A DNA stretch of 41,419 bases, taken from Phycisphaerales bacterium. Its GTDB lineage: Bacteria; Planctomycetota; Phycisphaerae; Phycisphaerales; SM1A02. Every line of letters begins with the position of its first letter. Position 1 is the first letter of the stretch. The position numbers and the translations under genes were made by a program. The DNA is taken from NCBI GenBank assembly GCA_014238125.1, contig JABABS010000036.1, positions 1 to 41,419 of the forward strand. The letters are read 5' to 3'. The notes below the pieces were generated by a model, which had not been told where the DNA came from, made no database searches, and was given only the letters and a program-made list of their open reading frames with translations. Shown here piece after piece: positions 1 to 6,650 of this stretch.

Positions 1-452
1 GTTGCTGGCTCGTGGAACCAAACTTCGCGACCGTCAGGATTTGCCATTGGAACAAAGTAAAACGATCGTTCATCAATGAGTTCTGTGATGCGATCTATAA
101 CACCATAACTTTTACAGAGATACCAGATGGAATACAACACTGTTTCGGCTGCTTGAATTTCATTACCATGAATGTTTCCATCGATGAACATTGCAGTTTT
201 TTCTCGATCACTTCCTGTTTCAGGATTGTTAAGTGTAATTAGCCAAATATCTCTGTCACCAACACTTTTACCAAGCGACTGCATTGTTAGAAGTTCAGGA
301 TATGCAGCAGTGAGGGCTTTCATCGCCTCTGTCATTTCTGCAAAATCATACCAGTGATCGAATCGTAGATTGACGCGGGATGGGTGTGGTGCTTGTGCTG
401 CGGAATTGCAGATAAAAATAAGAGAACACAATATAGAGAAGATGCGATTCAT
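1..452 (-). CDS. M14-type zinc carboxypeptidase, partial (C-terminal part outside window)
   Basis: The frame is open from the ATG at 452 to the window edge, about 150 residues. It begins with a signal peptide (MNRIFSILCSLIFICNSAAQA), so the product is probably exported. It then has the M14 hallmarks: IHGNE, which supplies the HxxE zinc ligands, and MANPDGRE, the conserved NPDG segment. The third zinc ligand and the catalytic Glu would lie beyond the edge. The start is well supported: GGAGGTGAT lies just upstream, and the ATG overlaps the stop of the preceding M14-like gene as ATGA (449-452), which suggests translational coupling. Family assignment is firm; substrate is unknown. Confidence 0.85.
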   Translation of the reverse strand, partial: MNRIFSILCSLIFICNSAAQAPHPSRVNLRFDHWYDFAEMTEAMKALTAAYPELLTMQSLGKSVGDRDIWLITLNNPETGSDREKTAMFIDGNIHGNEIQAAETVLYSIWYLCKSYGVIDRITELIDERSFYFVPMANPDGREVWFHEPA

Positions 453-2323
453 GCATCACCTCCTTTTGTTGGCTTGAGTGGTAGTGTTGTGATTTCGGTA
501 CCAAATTTTTCACTAAATAACGTAATGGAAATATTTGACATTGATTTTCCTTGGATAATCCAGCGGTACCAGGTACGGGTTCCGCCCCCATCTAAAGCCC
601 AGATTCGATGCGCTTTTTGGCCTGTGACAATGGAGTCATTTGGAACATCTATACGAACTATAAATGGACGCGCGCGTTTATTTCTCTTCGCCATAGCAGT
701 ACCACTCGGAAGCCAACCATTGTTCACGACTGATACTTTGATTTCCCAAAGACCATTCCCAAGTTTTTTAACAATTGGGGTTTCAAGTGATACTTTGGGT
801 AATCGACTTGCGAGTTCAATAAGAAAATCAACTTGTTTTGTTGTGATTGAATCAATTTCACTAGTTGGCGGAAGCGTTTTGAAGTAAGGAACCCATCCAC
901 CAATTTCAACTAGACCAAGTTGTGGATGGTCGAACTCAGTCCATTCGATGAAGCCTTCGCCATTGCGAAAGTTATCGCTGTATGCAAGCCACGCGCCATC
1001 GCCTTCTTTTTTGCTTTTTCCGCCATTGGTCTCTTTCGAGACTCTTTTTATTTTTACACCATGCATTGTTGCATATTGCTCAATCATTTCTGGAGTGATT
1101 TCAGCCATCATCTCTTCGGTTACAGTAACTCCTGCCGCTTCTGCAGCTTGTAACAACTCTTCTAGAGTTTCTTGTGAAATATCGCCGACACCAGAATCTG
1201 TAAGTGCAACATTTTCTTCTACAATTTGTTTCTCGCCACCGTCTTCTTTTGTGTCCGAACTTTTTTCCGTTTCTGGTCTACCCCACAATGGAGTTGAAAA
1301 TGCGGGGACACCGTACTGAGCGTATGCCCAAGCAACAAAACTACCATCCCATGATGGCTGCTCAACGTTTTTAATTTCTGTCAGTTCTATAAACTTTTTG
1401 CTTAGTTTTTCGTAGAATTTCTCATCATTTTTATCGATCGTTTTTGGCGCGCCCGCATCATCTTTTCCACTTTCCTTCAGCGGTTTTGAGAGTGTGTCGT
1501 GTTGTCCATATACAACAATGGCAGCAATGTTTTGGTGATCAAGTACAAAATCTGCAAGTGCTTTTGTTTCTGGTTCTGAGAGTTGCCATGGTCCTGCGCC
1601 ATCACTATGGTACTTGTATCCATGCATGAAATTCTGATTTAAATCAACACCGCCAACACCGTCTTCATTAAACATTCCGTCTTCATCATTGTCAATACCT
1701 TCTGTGTAAACTATGAAAGTTGCGGATTCGCCATCTAGGGGGTTGGGTTTTTTGTTTAGTCTTGGATTGTCTGAGTCTGTAGTTTGAGTAGCTTTTTCGA
1801 GATCTGGAACTCTCATCATGGTGATGTATCCATCACCATTAAGATCATCACCTCCGTCTTCGTCAACTAATCCATCTTTGTCATTATCATAAGGTCGGAG
1901 ATTTCTGCGTTGTGCATTTTGAATAGATGAAAAGTAATACTCCACAGCGTCAGGGTTGACTTGCGGGATAATATAGAATGTGTTTGATTGCAAAATCGAT
2001 TCTGTTGGTGCATCATCTCTACCGAGTAACTCTTGAATAATGTCAACAGCAACTTCACTCCCAAGTAAATGGTCGCCGTCGATTCCAGCAACTATAAGAA
2101 CAGCAGGACGATCTTTTGTGGGTAAATCACCCCTAGAAATAGTGACGACTTGTATTGCGTGATTGTTTCTGCTCATGCCTATCGTATCGATAGACACACA
2201 TTCGGTTGAATCTAGAATTGTGCTGATAGAAGCGCGAAGTTCTGGCGGTGTTCGCCAAGTTCTTTCTTGGTCAATTGGTTGTGCGGCAAGAAACTGGGTG
2301 GTCAATAATAAAGTAAACAACAT
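449..2323 (-). CDS. Secreted M14-like metallocarboxypeptidase with acidic Ca-binding-like inserts
   Basis: 624 residues starting with a signal peptide (MLFTLLLTTQFLAAQ). GAGGAG lies upstream of the ATG. M14 landmarks are recognisable: AGIDGDHLLGSE (residues 79-90) where HxxE normally sits, QVNPDAVEYY (121-130), GVDLNQNF (225-232) for the usual GVDLNRNF, YGQHD (272-276) for the third zinc His, and LGLVEIGGW near the C-terminus carrying the expected catalytic Glu. The first metal motif reads DGDH instead of HGxE, and the Arg of DLNRNF is Gln, so activity or specificity may differ from classical M14. Two Asp/Gly-rich stretches (146-165 and 209-227: DNDKDG, DLNGDG, DNDEDG) resemble EF-hand or thrombospondin-3 calcium loops inserted in the fold. 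It is coupled to the downstream M14 gene by an ATGA overlap. It may be a peptidase or a degenerate, binding-only homologue. Confidence 0.8.
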   Translation of the reverse strand: MLFTLLLTTQFLAAQPIDQERTWRTPPELRASISTILDSTECVSIDTIGMSRNNHAIQVVTISRGDLPTKDRPAVLIVAGIDGDHLLGSEVAVDIIQELLGRDDAPTESILQSNTFYIIPQVNPDAVEYYFSSIQNAQRRNLRPYDNDKDGLVDEDGGDDLNGDGYITMMRVPDLEKATQTTDSDNPRLNKKPNPLDGESATFIVYTEGIDNDEDGMFNEDGVGGVDLNQNFMHGYKYHSDGAGPWQLSEPETKALADFVLDHQNIAAIVVYGQHDTLSKPLKESGKDDAGAPKTIDKNDEKFYEKLSKKFIELTEIKNVEQPSWDGSFVAWAYAQYGVPAFSTPLWGRPETEKSSDTKEDGGEKQIVEENVALTDSGVGDISQETLEELLQAAEAAGVTVTEEMMAEITPEMIEQYATMHGVKIKRVSKETNGGKSKKEGDGAWLAYSDNFRNGEGFIEWTEFDHPQLGLVEIGGWVPYFKTLPPTSEIDSITTKQVDFLIELASRLPKVSLETPIVKKLGNGLWEIKVSVVNNGWLPSGTAMAKRNKRARPFIVRIDVPNDSIVTGQKAHRIWALDGGGTRTWYRWIIQGKSMSNISITLFSEKFGTEITTLPLKPTKGGDA

Positions 2324-2364
2324 CGTATGCTCCTCTGCAATGTGTGGATGTTGAATGGTAACTG

Positions 2365-2766
2365 TTATGCGCCTGAGCCGTCAAAGAACATCGAGCCGCC
2401 CCGATAAAATAGCAAAGCAGATCCTATGCCGAGCACATTTGTCAGCACGACATAGAGCATTGCTTGCCCGAAGCGGCCATCATCAAATAATTCAATTGTG
2501 TCAAATGCGAAACTTGAAAACGTTGTGAAACCGCCAAGAACGCCAATTACAAGTAGTAAACGAAGCACTTCGCGGTGCTGGGATTGTGATCCAACGATCA
2601 TTGCAGTGATCAAACCGATTGCAGCACAGCCTAGAATATTGACAACCAAAGTCCCAATCGGAAAGGAATAGGTTGTCCACGATTGACCTACATTTGCTAC
2701 GAGATACCTGAGCACTGCGCCGATAGATCCACCAAGTGCGACAAAAAGAATGGTTGTCATTTCCAT
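2365..2766 (-). CDS. fluC: Fluoride exporter FluC/CrcB
   Basis: 133 residues, normal length for a FluC subunit with four membrane helices. The family marks are present: GGSIGAVLRYL near the N-terminus, GTLVVNILGCAAIG in helix 2, and GFTTFSSFAFDT in helix 3, the polar-track signature. The protein forms a dual-topology dimeric channel that lets toxic cytoplasmic F- out. The annotated ATG is only 2 nt after the tRNA-Arg gene on the same strand, so there is no room for a promoter or ribosome-binding site. A second in-frame ATG (2760; MTTILF) is possible. I see no fluoride riboswitch. The gene is presumably expressed from the tRNA transcript. The next gene downstream is the M14 pair, 41 nt away. 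Confidence 0.93.
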   Translation of the reverse strand: MEMTTILFVALGGSIGAVLRYLVANVGQSWTTYSFPIGTLVVNILGCAAIGLITAMIVGSQSQHREVLRLLLVIGVLGGFTTFSSFAFDTIELFDDGRFGQAMLYVVLTNVLGIGSALLFYRGGSMFFDGSGA

Positions 2767-2768
2767 AA

Positions 2769-2842
2769 CGCGCCCAGCAGGATTCGAACCTGCGACCTTC
2801 GCTTTAGGAAAGCGATGCTCTATCCAGCTGAGCTATGAGCGC
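2769..2842 (-). tRNA. tRNA-Arg (anticodon CCT)
   Basis: On the minus strand the cloverleaf is complete: acceptor GCGCTCA pairs with TGGGCGC (one G-U), then T8-A9, the D arm GCTC..., anticodon stem TCGCT/AGCGA with loop TTCCTAA (anticodon CCT, codon AGG), and a T arm with GGTTCGAATCC. The discriminator base is G and CCA is not encoded. The 3' end is 2 nt from the fluC start codon, suggesting a tRNA-mRNA cotranscript that RNase processing would turn into an almost leaderless fluC message. Confidence 0.95.
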
Positions 2843-2911
2843 CGATATTGGTGATTGTATCGTGCTATACCGCATTGAGCGATTGTTTGAACAAACAACC
2901 CGCGGGCTTGT

Positions 2912-3925
2912 TTAAAGTTCTTCAGCACGAATCCGGATGACAATTTGTCGAACAGCTCGCATGACACGGCTCTTTGCGTGACGTACCGCTTCTTGGCTCA
3001 TGTTCAATCGTTGGGCAACTTTTTCACAACTCATACCCCGACGCCCATACAGTTCGAATGCTTCCCAAGTTTTTGGTTCAAACTTTGGCCGCGCTTCGGT
3101 CATTGCTTCGGAAAGTAAATGTTCTGCCCATTCCCGGTCAAATGCCGCTTCAAGATCATCGCGTGGATCTTCAGCAGCCTCCATACCAAACGTGTCGAGG
3201 TTACCTTCTTGTTTCTTGCGGTATCGCTGCCGAATTGCATTGAGCGTAATTCGTTTTAAGTACCCTCGAAACCGACCCTTACTTGGATCGTATTCAAACC
3301 GATCAGCAACTCTGAAAAAATTGAATAACACAGTCTGCATAATGTCATCCGCTTCGCTACTTGGCAGTCCTGCATTTCTCGCAAATCCACAAATGATTGG
3401 TCCGTAGCGATCAACAAAAATACCCCAGCCCATTTCACGGTTGACTGTTTCGTCTGACTTTAGTTGCAGAAGTAAATCCATATTCGTTTCGTACCGACCA
3501 TTAACAGTACGTATGAGTGTTGGAACTTCATCACCAGTTTCTCCTTCAGGAACACGATCGATTTCTTCGATCATTTCTGGGTCGAGTTCTTCATCAGGTT
3601 CACCAAGCCGAACGAGAAATTTCCATGGACCAATTTGAATTAAATCGCCATTATGAAGTTGGACCTCTTCACCTTTTTCCATTCGAATTGTGTTGAGGTA
3701 CGTTCCGCTCCGACTTTCCAAATCATGAAGAAGCCAACGATCTTTACTCCACTTCATCAATACGTGTTTTCTCGAAACATATCGATTGGACATTTGTGTC
3801 GTGCAGTCAGGACTCCTCCCAAGCGTAATTTCTTCATCAGTTGATGCTGAAATAGGGGGAATTGGCTTGCCATGTATTTGGTCAAGTATGAGTCTGTTTG
3901 GTTGTTGAGTGTCTGTTTTCAACAC
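2912..3925 (-). CDS. FHA domain - sigma-70 family (ECF-like) sigma factor fusion
   Basis: 337 residues. The N-terminal third is an FHA domain, a phosphothreonine reader: LGRSPDC, NRYVSRKHVL, DLESRSGTYLN and NGDLIQIG cover the GR..S..H..N..G core (about residues 30-108). After a linker, residues about 165-240 form sigma region 2 (FVDRYGPIICGFARNAGL, EADDIMQTVLFNFF, GRFRGYLKRITLNAIRQRYRKK). Residues about 280-335 form region 4 (FELYGRRGMSCEKVAQRLNMS, EAVRHAKSRVMRAVRQ). The start is GTG with GGAG 8 nt upstream. It is divergent from the kinase at 4063, so a plausible role is a sigma factor recruited or switched by kinase-made phosphothreonine; this link is inference. A matching promoter lies at 3940-3967. 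Confidence 0.88.
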   Translation of the reverse strand: MLKTDTQQPNRLILDQIHGKPIPPISASTDEEITLGRSPDCTTQMSNRYVSRKHVLMKWSKDRWLLHDLESRSGTYLNTIRMEKGEEVQLHNGDLIQIGPWKFLVRLGEPDEELDPEMIEEIDRVPEGETGDEVPTLIRTVNGRYETNMDLLLQLKSDETVNREMGWGIFVDRYGPIICGFARNAGLPSSEADDIMQTVLFNFFRVADRFEYDPSKGRFRGYLKRITLNAIRQRYRKKQEGNLDTFGMEAAEDPRDDLEAAFDREWAEHLLSEAMTEARPKFEPKTWEAFELYGRRGMSCEKVAQRLNMSQEAVRHAKSRVMRAVRQIVIRIRAEEL

Positions 3926-3939
3926 TGATCTCCACGTTT

Positions 3940-3967
3940 ATCGTACAGTGAGCGTACCATTTTTCAA
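3940..3967 (-). promoter_or_regulatory. Putative housekeeping-type promoter of the FHA-sigma gene
   Basis: Read on the minus strand: TTGAAA, a 16-nt spacer, then TACGAT, about 15 nt upstream of the GTG start. The 137-nt gap between the divergent sigma and kinase genes must hold both promoters; I could not find an equally good one for the kinase. Confidence 0.45.
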
Positions 3968-4062
3968 GTTGATGTGTTTTTTATAGGTCGAAACAGCAAA
4001 GAATGGTATTGTAGTGGTTACGGTCACGCTCTTTTTGAGATAAAGCACTTTAGGATAGTTCT

Positions 4063-6330
4063 ATGACAAACAATCACCCACCTACAGATCCAGATGCCGA
4101 AACCATTGGAATGCCCAGTGATGACTCGGGAAAGGGCAGTATGCCCGAACCTTCCAAGATCCCTTCGATGGGGATGCCAAGTGAAATTGGCAGGTACAAA
4201 ATTTTGGGGATCATCGGAACTGGCGGCATGGGACATGTTTACGAGGCGATGCAAGAAGCACCAAGAAGGCGTGTTGCACTTAAGGTCATCAAAGGTGGCG
4301 CCGCGAGCGAGATGGCGCTTCGTCGATTTGAGTTTGAAACGCAAATTCTCGCTAAGTTACATCACCCAAACATTGCTCAGATTTATGAAGCGGGGACATG
4401 GAAAAGCCCGGAAGGTGAAGTTCCATTTTTCGCGATGGAATATATTCCAGGTCGGCGAGGCCTTATCGAGTACGCTCAAAAACGAGACCTTTCAATACGC
4501 GATCGACTTGAATTGTTTACCAAGGTGTGCCAAGCAGTGCATCATGGTCACCAAAAAGGTGTGATTCACCGCGACTTAAAACCAGATAATATTCTCGTTG
4601 ATACAAACGGTGAACCAAAAATTATTGACTTTGGAGTGGCTCGTGCGACAGATGCAGATCTCGCTGTGACGACTATGCAAACAACCATGGGACAACTCAT
4701 TGGTACGTTGCAATACATGAGCCCAGAACAATGTGATGCTGATCCAGATCGAATTGACACACGTAGTGATGTATACGCACTTGGTGTTATTTTATTCCAA
4801 TTGCTTTCTGGAAAACTGCCCTACGATCTTCGCCGACAAGCAATTCACGAAGCAGTTCGTGTCATTAAAGAACAACGCCCAGATTCGATGGCCACTTTAA
4901 GTGGAACACTGAAGGGTGACGTTGACACGATTGCAATGAAAGCGCTGGAAAAAGATCGAAATCGTAGGTATCAATCTGCTGCTGAACTTGCAAATGACAT
5001 TGGTCACTTCTTGAATAGTGAGCCAATTGAAGCGAGGCCGCTGAGTCTTGCATACCAAATGCGTTTGTTTACAAAGAAATATAAACGGACCTGCGTGGCA
5101 ATGATCGCACTGACGCTTTCGATTATTCTTGGCATCATGGGAACAACGTGGGGTATGATTGAAGCTGAGCGTCAAAAAGAAATTGCAATTACCCAACGTG
5201 ATTTAGCGGAACAAAGAACAGAAGATATTCTAAGCATGACGCAAACTTTCTCCACAGAAGTGTATGAAGGAATAGAAAAAGTTAATGCAGCAATCGAAGT
5301 ACGAATGGAAGTACTAAACGCAGTCATTTTGCATCTCAATGAGTTGCGAGATTCTGTTGGAGATGTAGTAGACGTGCTTGCACAAAAAGCATTTGTGCAC
5401 GGTCGAATCGGTAAAATTTACGCTTCTACCCAAGGAGCACATCTTGGAGATCCAGATAAAGCCATTCAAGAGTTTAATAAATCATTTGATATGTACACCC
5501 AACTTGTGAATGATGGCCACACGCAATATCGAAAGCAATTGGTTGTTACGCTGACACGAATCGCCAAAATTTACAAGATGACCGACCGTGGCCCTTTAGT
5601 ATTGCAAACGTATGAAATAGCGAAAGATCTTGTTGACAAAATGTATGCAAACAATCCAAATGATTTGGGATCAATTCGACTGTATATTCAAGTACATATA
5701 AATATTGCTGATTTGTGGAAAAACGAAGATAAAATGGACCTTGCTTCAAATGAGTACAACAACCTACTTGATCTTTCTAAAACAGCAGTGAAAAGGTGGC
5801 CAAATGACCTTACTGTGAAACGGGATCTAACTTCTCTTTTATACAGAGTGGCAATGATGTATGTGAGAGAAGATGATTTTGAACGGGGTTTATCTTATTA
5901 CAAACAGGCACTTACTATTTTTCAACAACTTGCAATAGCAGAGCCTACGAATGGACGGGCGCAGCGAGATCTTGGATGGTCTCATTATTTTGTAGGTCAT
6001 ACGCTTCTTGAAATGCAATCAAGTGAGGGGGGCTGGAAGGAATTAGATCTAGGACTCAATATTATTGTTGCTCGATGTGTTGCATTTCCAGATGCCGCAG
6101 ACGCAAGAAAAGATGTCATCACGTATCTCAATTCAATTTTGGAGTTTCGTGTTGGAGCAAATCAACAAATAGAAGCTCTAGAAGAATGCAAACAAGTACT
6201 TCTCGCACTACAACCGGTCGTTGAGAGCAACCCAAATAACTTGGCGTTGAGCAATTTATATCAACAAATTCAACTTTATCGCAGTGATTTGCTAAAAGAA
6301 GTTGCTTCTATTCAAGAAAATTTAAATTAA
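4063..6330 (+). CDS. Transmembrane Ser/Thr protein kinase with C-terminal TPR-like sensor region
   Basis: 755 residues. The kinase domain spans about 44-320: glycine loop GIIGTGGMGHVYE (49-61), catalytic Lys in VALKVI (K74), HRDLKPDNI (169-177), DFGVA (189-193), and GTLQYMSPEQ (214-223). All catalytic residues are present, so it should be active. A single membrane helix follows (about 344-364). The C-terminal 390 residues are helical with repeated TPR-like pairs and probably face the periplasm. AGGA lies 7-10 nt before the ATG. It is divergent from the FHA-sigma gene, which fits a phospho-signalling pair (inference). Such kinases are abundant in planctomycetes. The gene ends in a region with a pyrimidine tract and a strong terminator. 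Confidence 0.93.
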   Translation: MTNNHPPTDPDAETIGMPSDDSGKGSMPEPSKIPSMGMPSEIGRYKILGIIGTGGMGHVYEAMQEAPRRRVALKVIKGGAASEMALRRFEFETQILAKLHHPNIAQIYEAGTWKSPEGEVPFFAMEYIPGRRGLIEYAQKRDLSIRDRLELFTKVCQAVHHGHQKGVIHRDLKPDNILVDTNGEPKIIDFGVARATDADLAVTTMQTTMGQLIGTLQYMSPEQCDADPDRIDTRSDVYALGVILFQLLSGKLPYDLRRQAIHEAVRVIKEQRPDSMATLSGTLKGDVDTIAMKALEKDRNRRYQSAAELANDIGHFLNSEPIEARPLSLAYQMRLFTKKYKRTCVAMIALTLSIILGIMGTTWGMIEAERQKEIAITQRDLAEQRTEDILSMTQTFSTEVYEGIEKVNAAIEVRMEVLNAVILHLNELRDSVGDVVDVLAQKAFVHGRIGKIYASTQGAHLGDPDKAIQEFNKSFDMYTQLVNDGHTQYRKQLVVTLTRIAKIYKMTDRGPLVLQTYEIAKDLVDKMYANNPNDLGSIRLYIQVHINIADLWKNEDKMDLASNEYNNLLDLSKTAVKRWPNDLTVKRDLTSLLYRVAMMYVREDDFERGLSYYKQALTIFQQLAIAEPTNGRAQRDLGWSHYFVGHTLLEMQSSEGGWKELDLGLNIIVARCVAFPDAADARKDVITYLNSILEFRVGANQQIEALEECKQVLLALQPVVESNPNNLALSNLYQQIQLYRSDLLKEVASIQENLN

Positions 6331-6479
6331 AAAACACGTTATTTAGGCGATTAAGCCACTTTTACGTATTTTTTAAAGATAACGATTCACATTATTGGTT
6401 TACTTGGATAGTTGGTAGTACATGGATTACGAAATAGAACGAACTAACACTCTTCCGCACCGTAATACAGACAACTAAA

Positions 6480-6557
6480 CTCTTCTCCTCCTTTTTCTTC
6501 TCTCTTTCTTCCTCTCCTAACTCTCTTTATTTTCTCCCCTCTCTCCCCTCTCTCTCC
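6480..6557 (+). promoter_or_regulatory. 78-nt pyrimidine tract, possible Rho utilisation (rut-like) region
   Basis: Of 78 bases only three are purines (A at 6519, 6520 and 6529); the rest is a CT-rich run dominated by CTCT and TCCC. In the kinase transcript this would be unstructured, C/U-rich RNA, the composition Rho prefers. It lies 150 nt after the kinase stop and just before an intrinsic terminator. The rest of 6331-6650 holds no gene that I can support. Confidence 0.4.
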
Positions 6558-6580
6558 GATTTCTTCCTTGAAGGAACACA

Positions 6581-6608
6581 AAAACTCCCCGAATTTTCGG
6601 GGAGTTTT
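6581..6608. terminator. Bidirectional intrinsic terminator
   Basis: A perfect 12-bp stem (AAAACTCCCCGA with TCGGGGAGTTTT, loop ATTT) with T-runs on both strands. It serves the converging kinase (+) and permease (-) genes. Confidence 0.9.
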
Positions 6609-6650
6609 TTGTATGTGATCTAGATTTTGGTTCGGGGTACGCTCGAAGGT

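Noticed and set aside
2324-2364. Fluoride riboswitch controlling fluC
   Set aside because: The upstream side of fluC is occupied by the tRNA gene, and no crcB-type riboswitch sequence is present nearby.
6338-6375. TTATTTAGGCGATTAAGCCAC segment as a relative of the structured region at 13141-13160
   Set aside because: Only scattered words (TAAGCCAC, TATTTgGGCG) match and the stem is not preserved.
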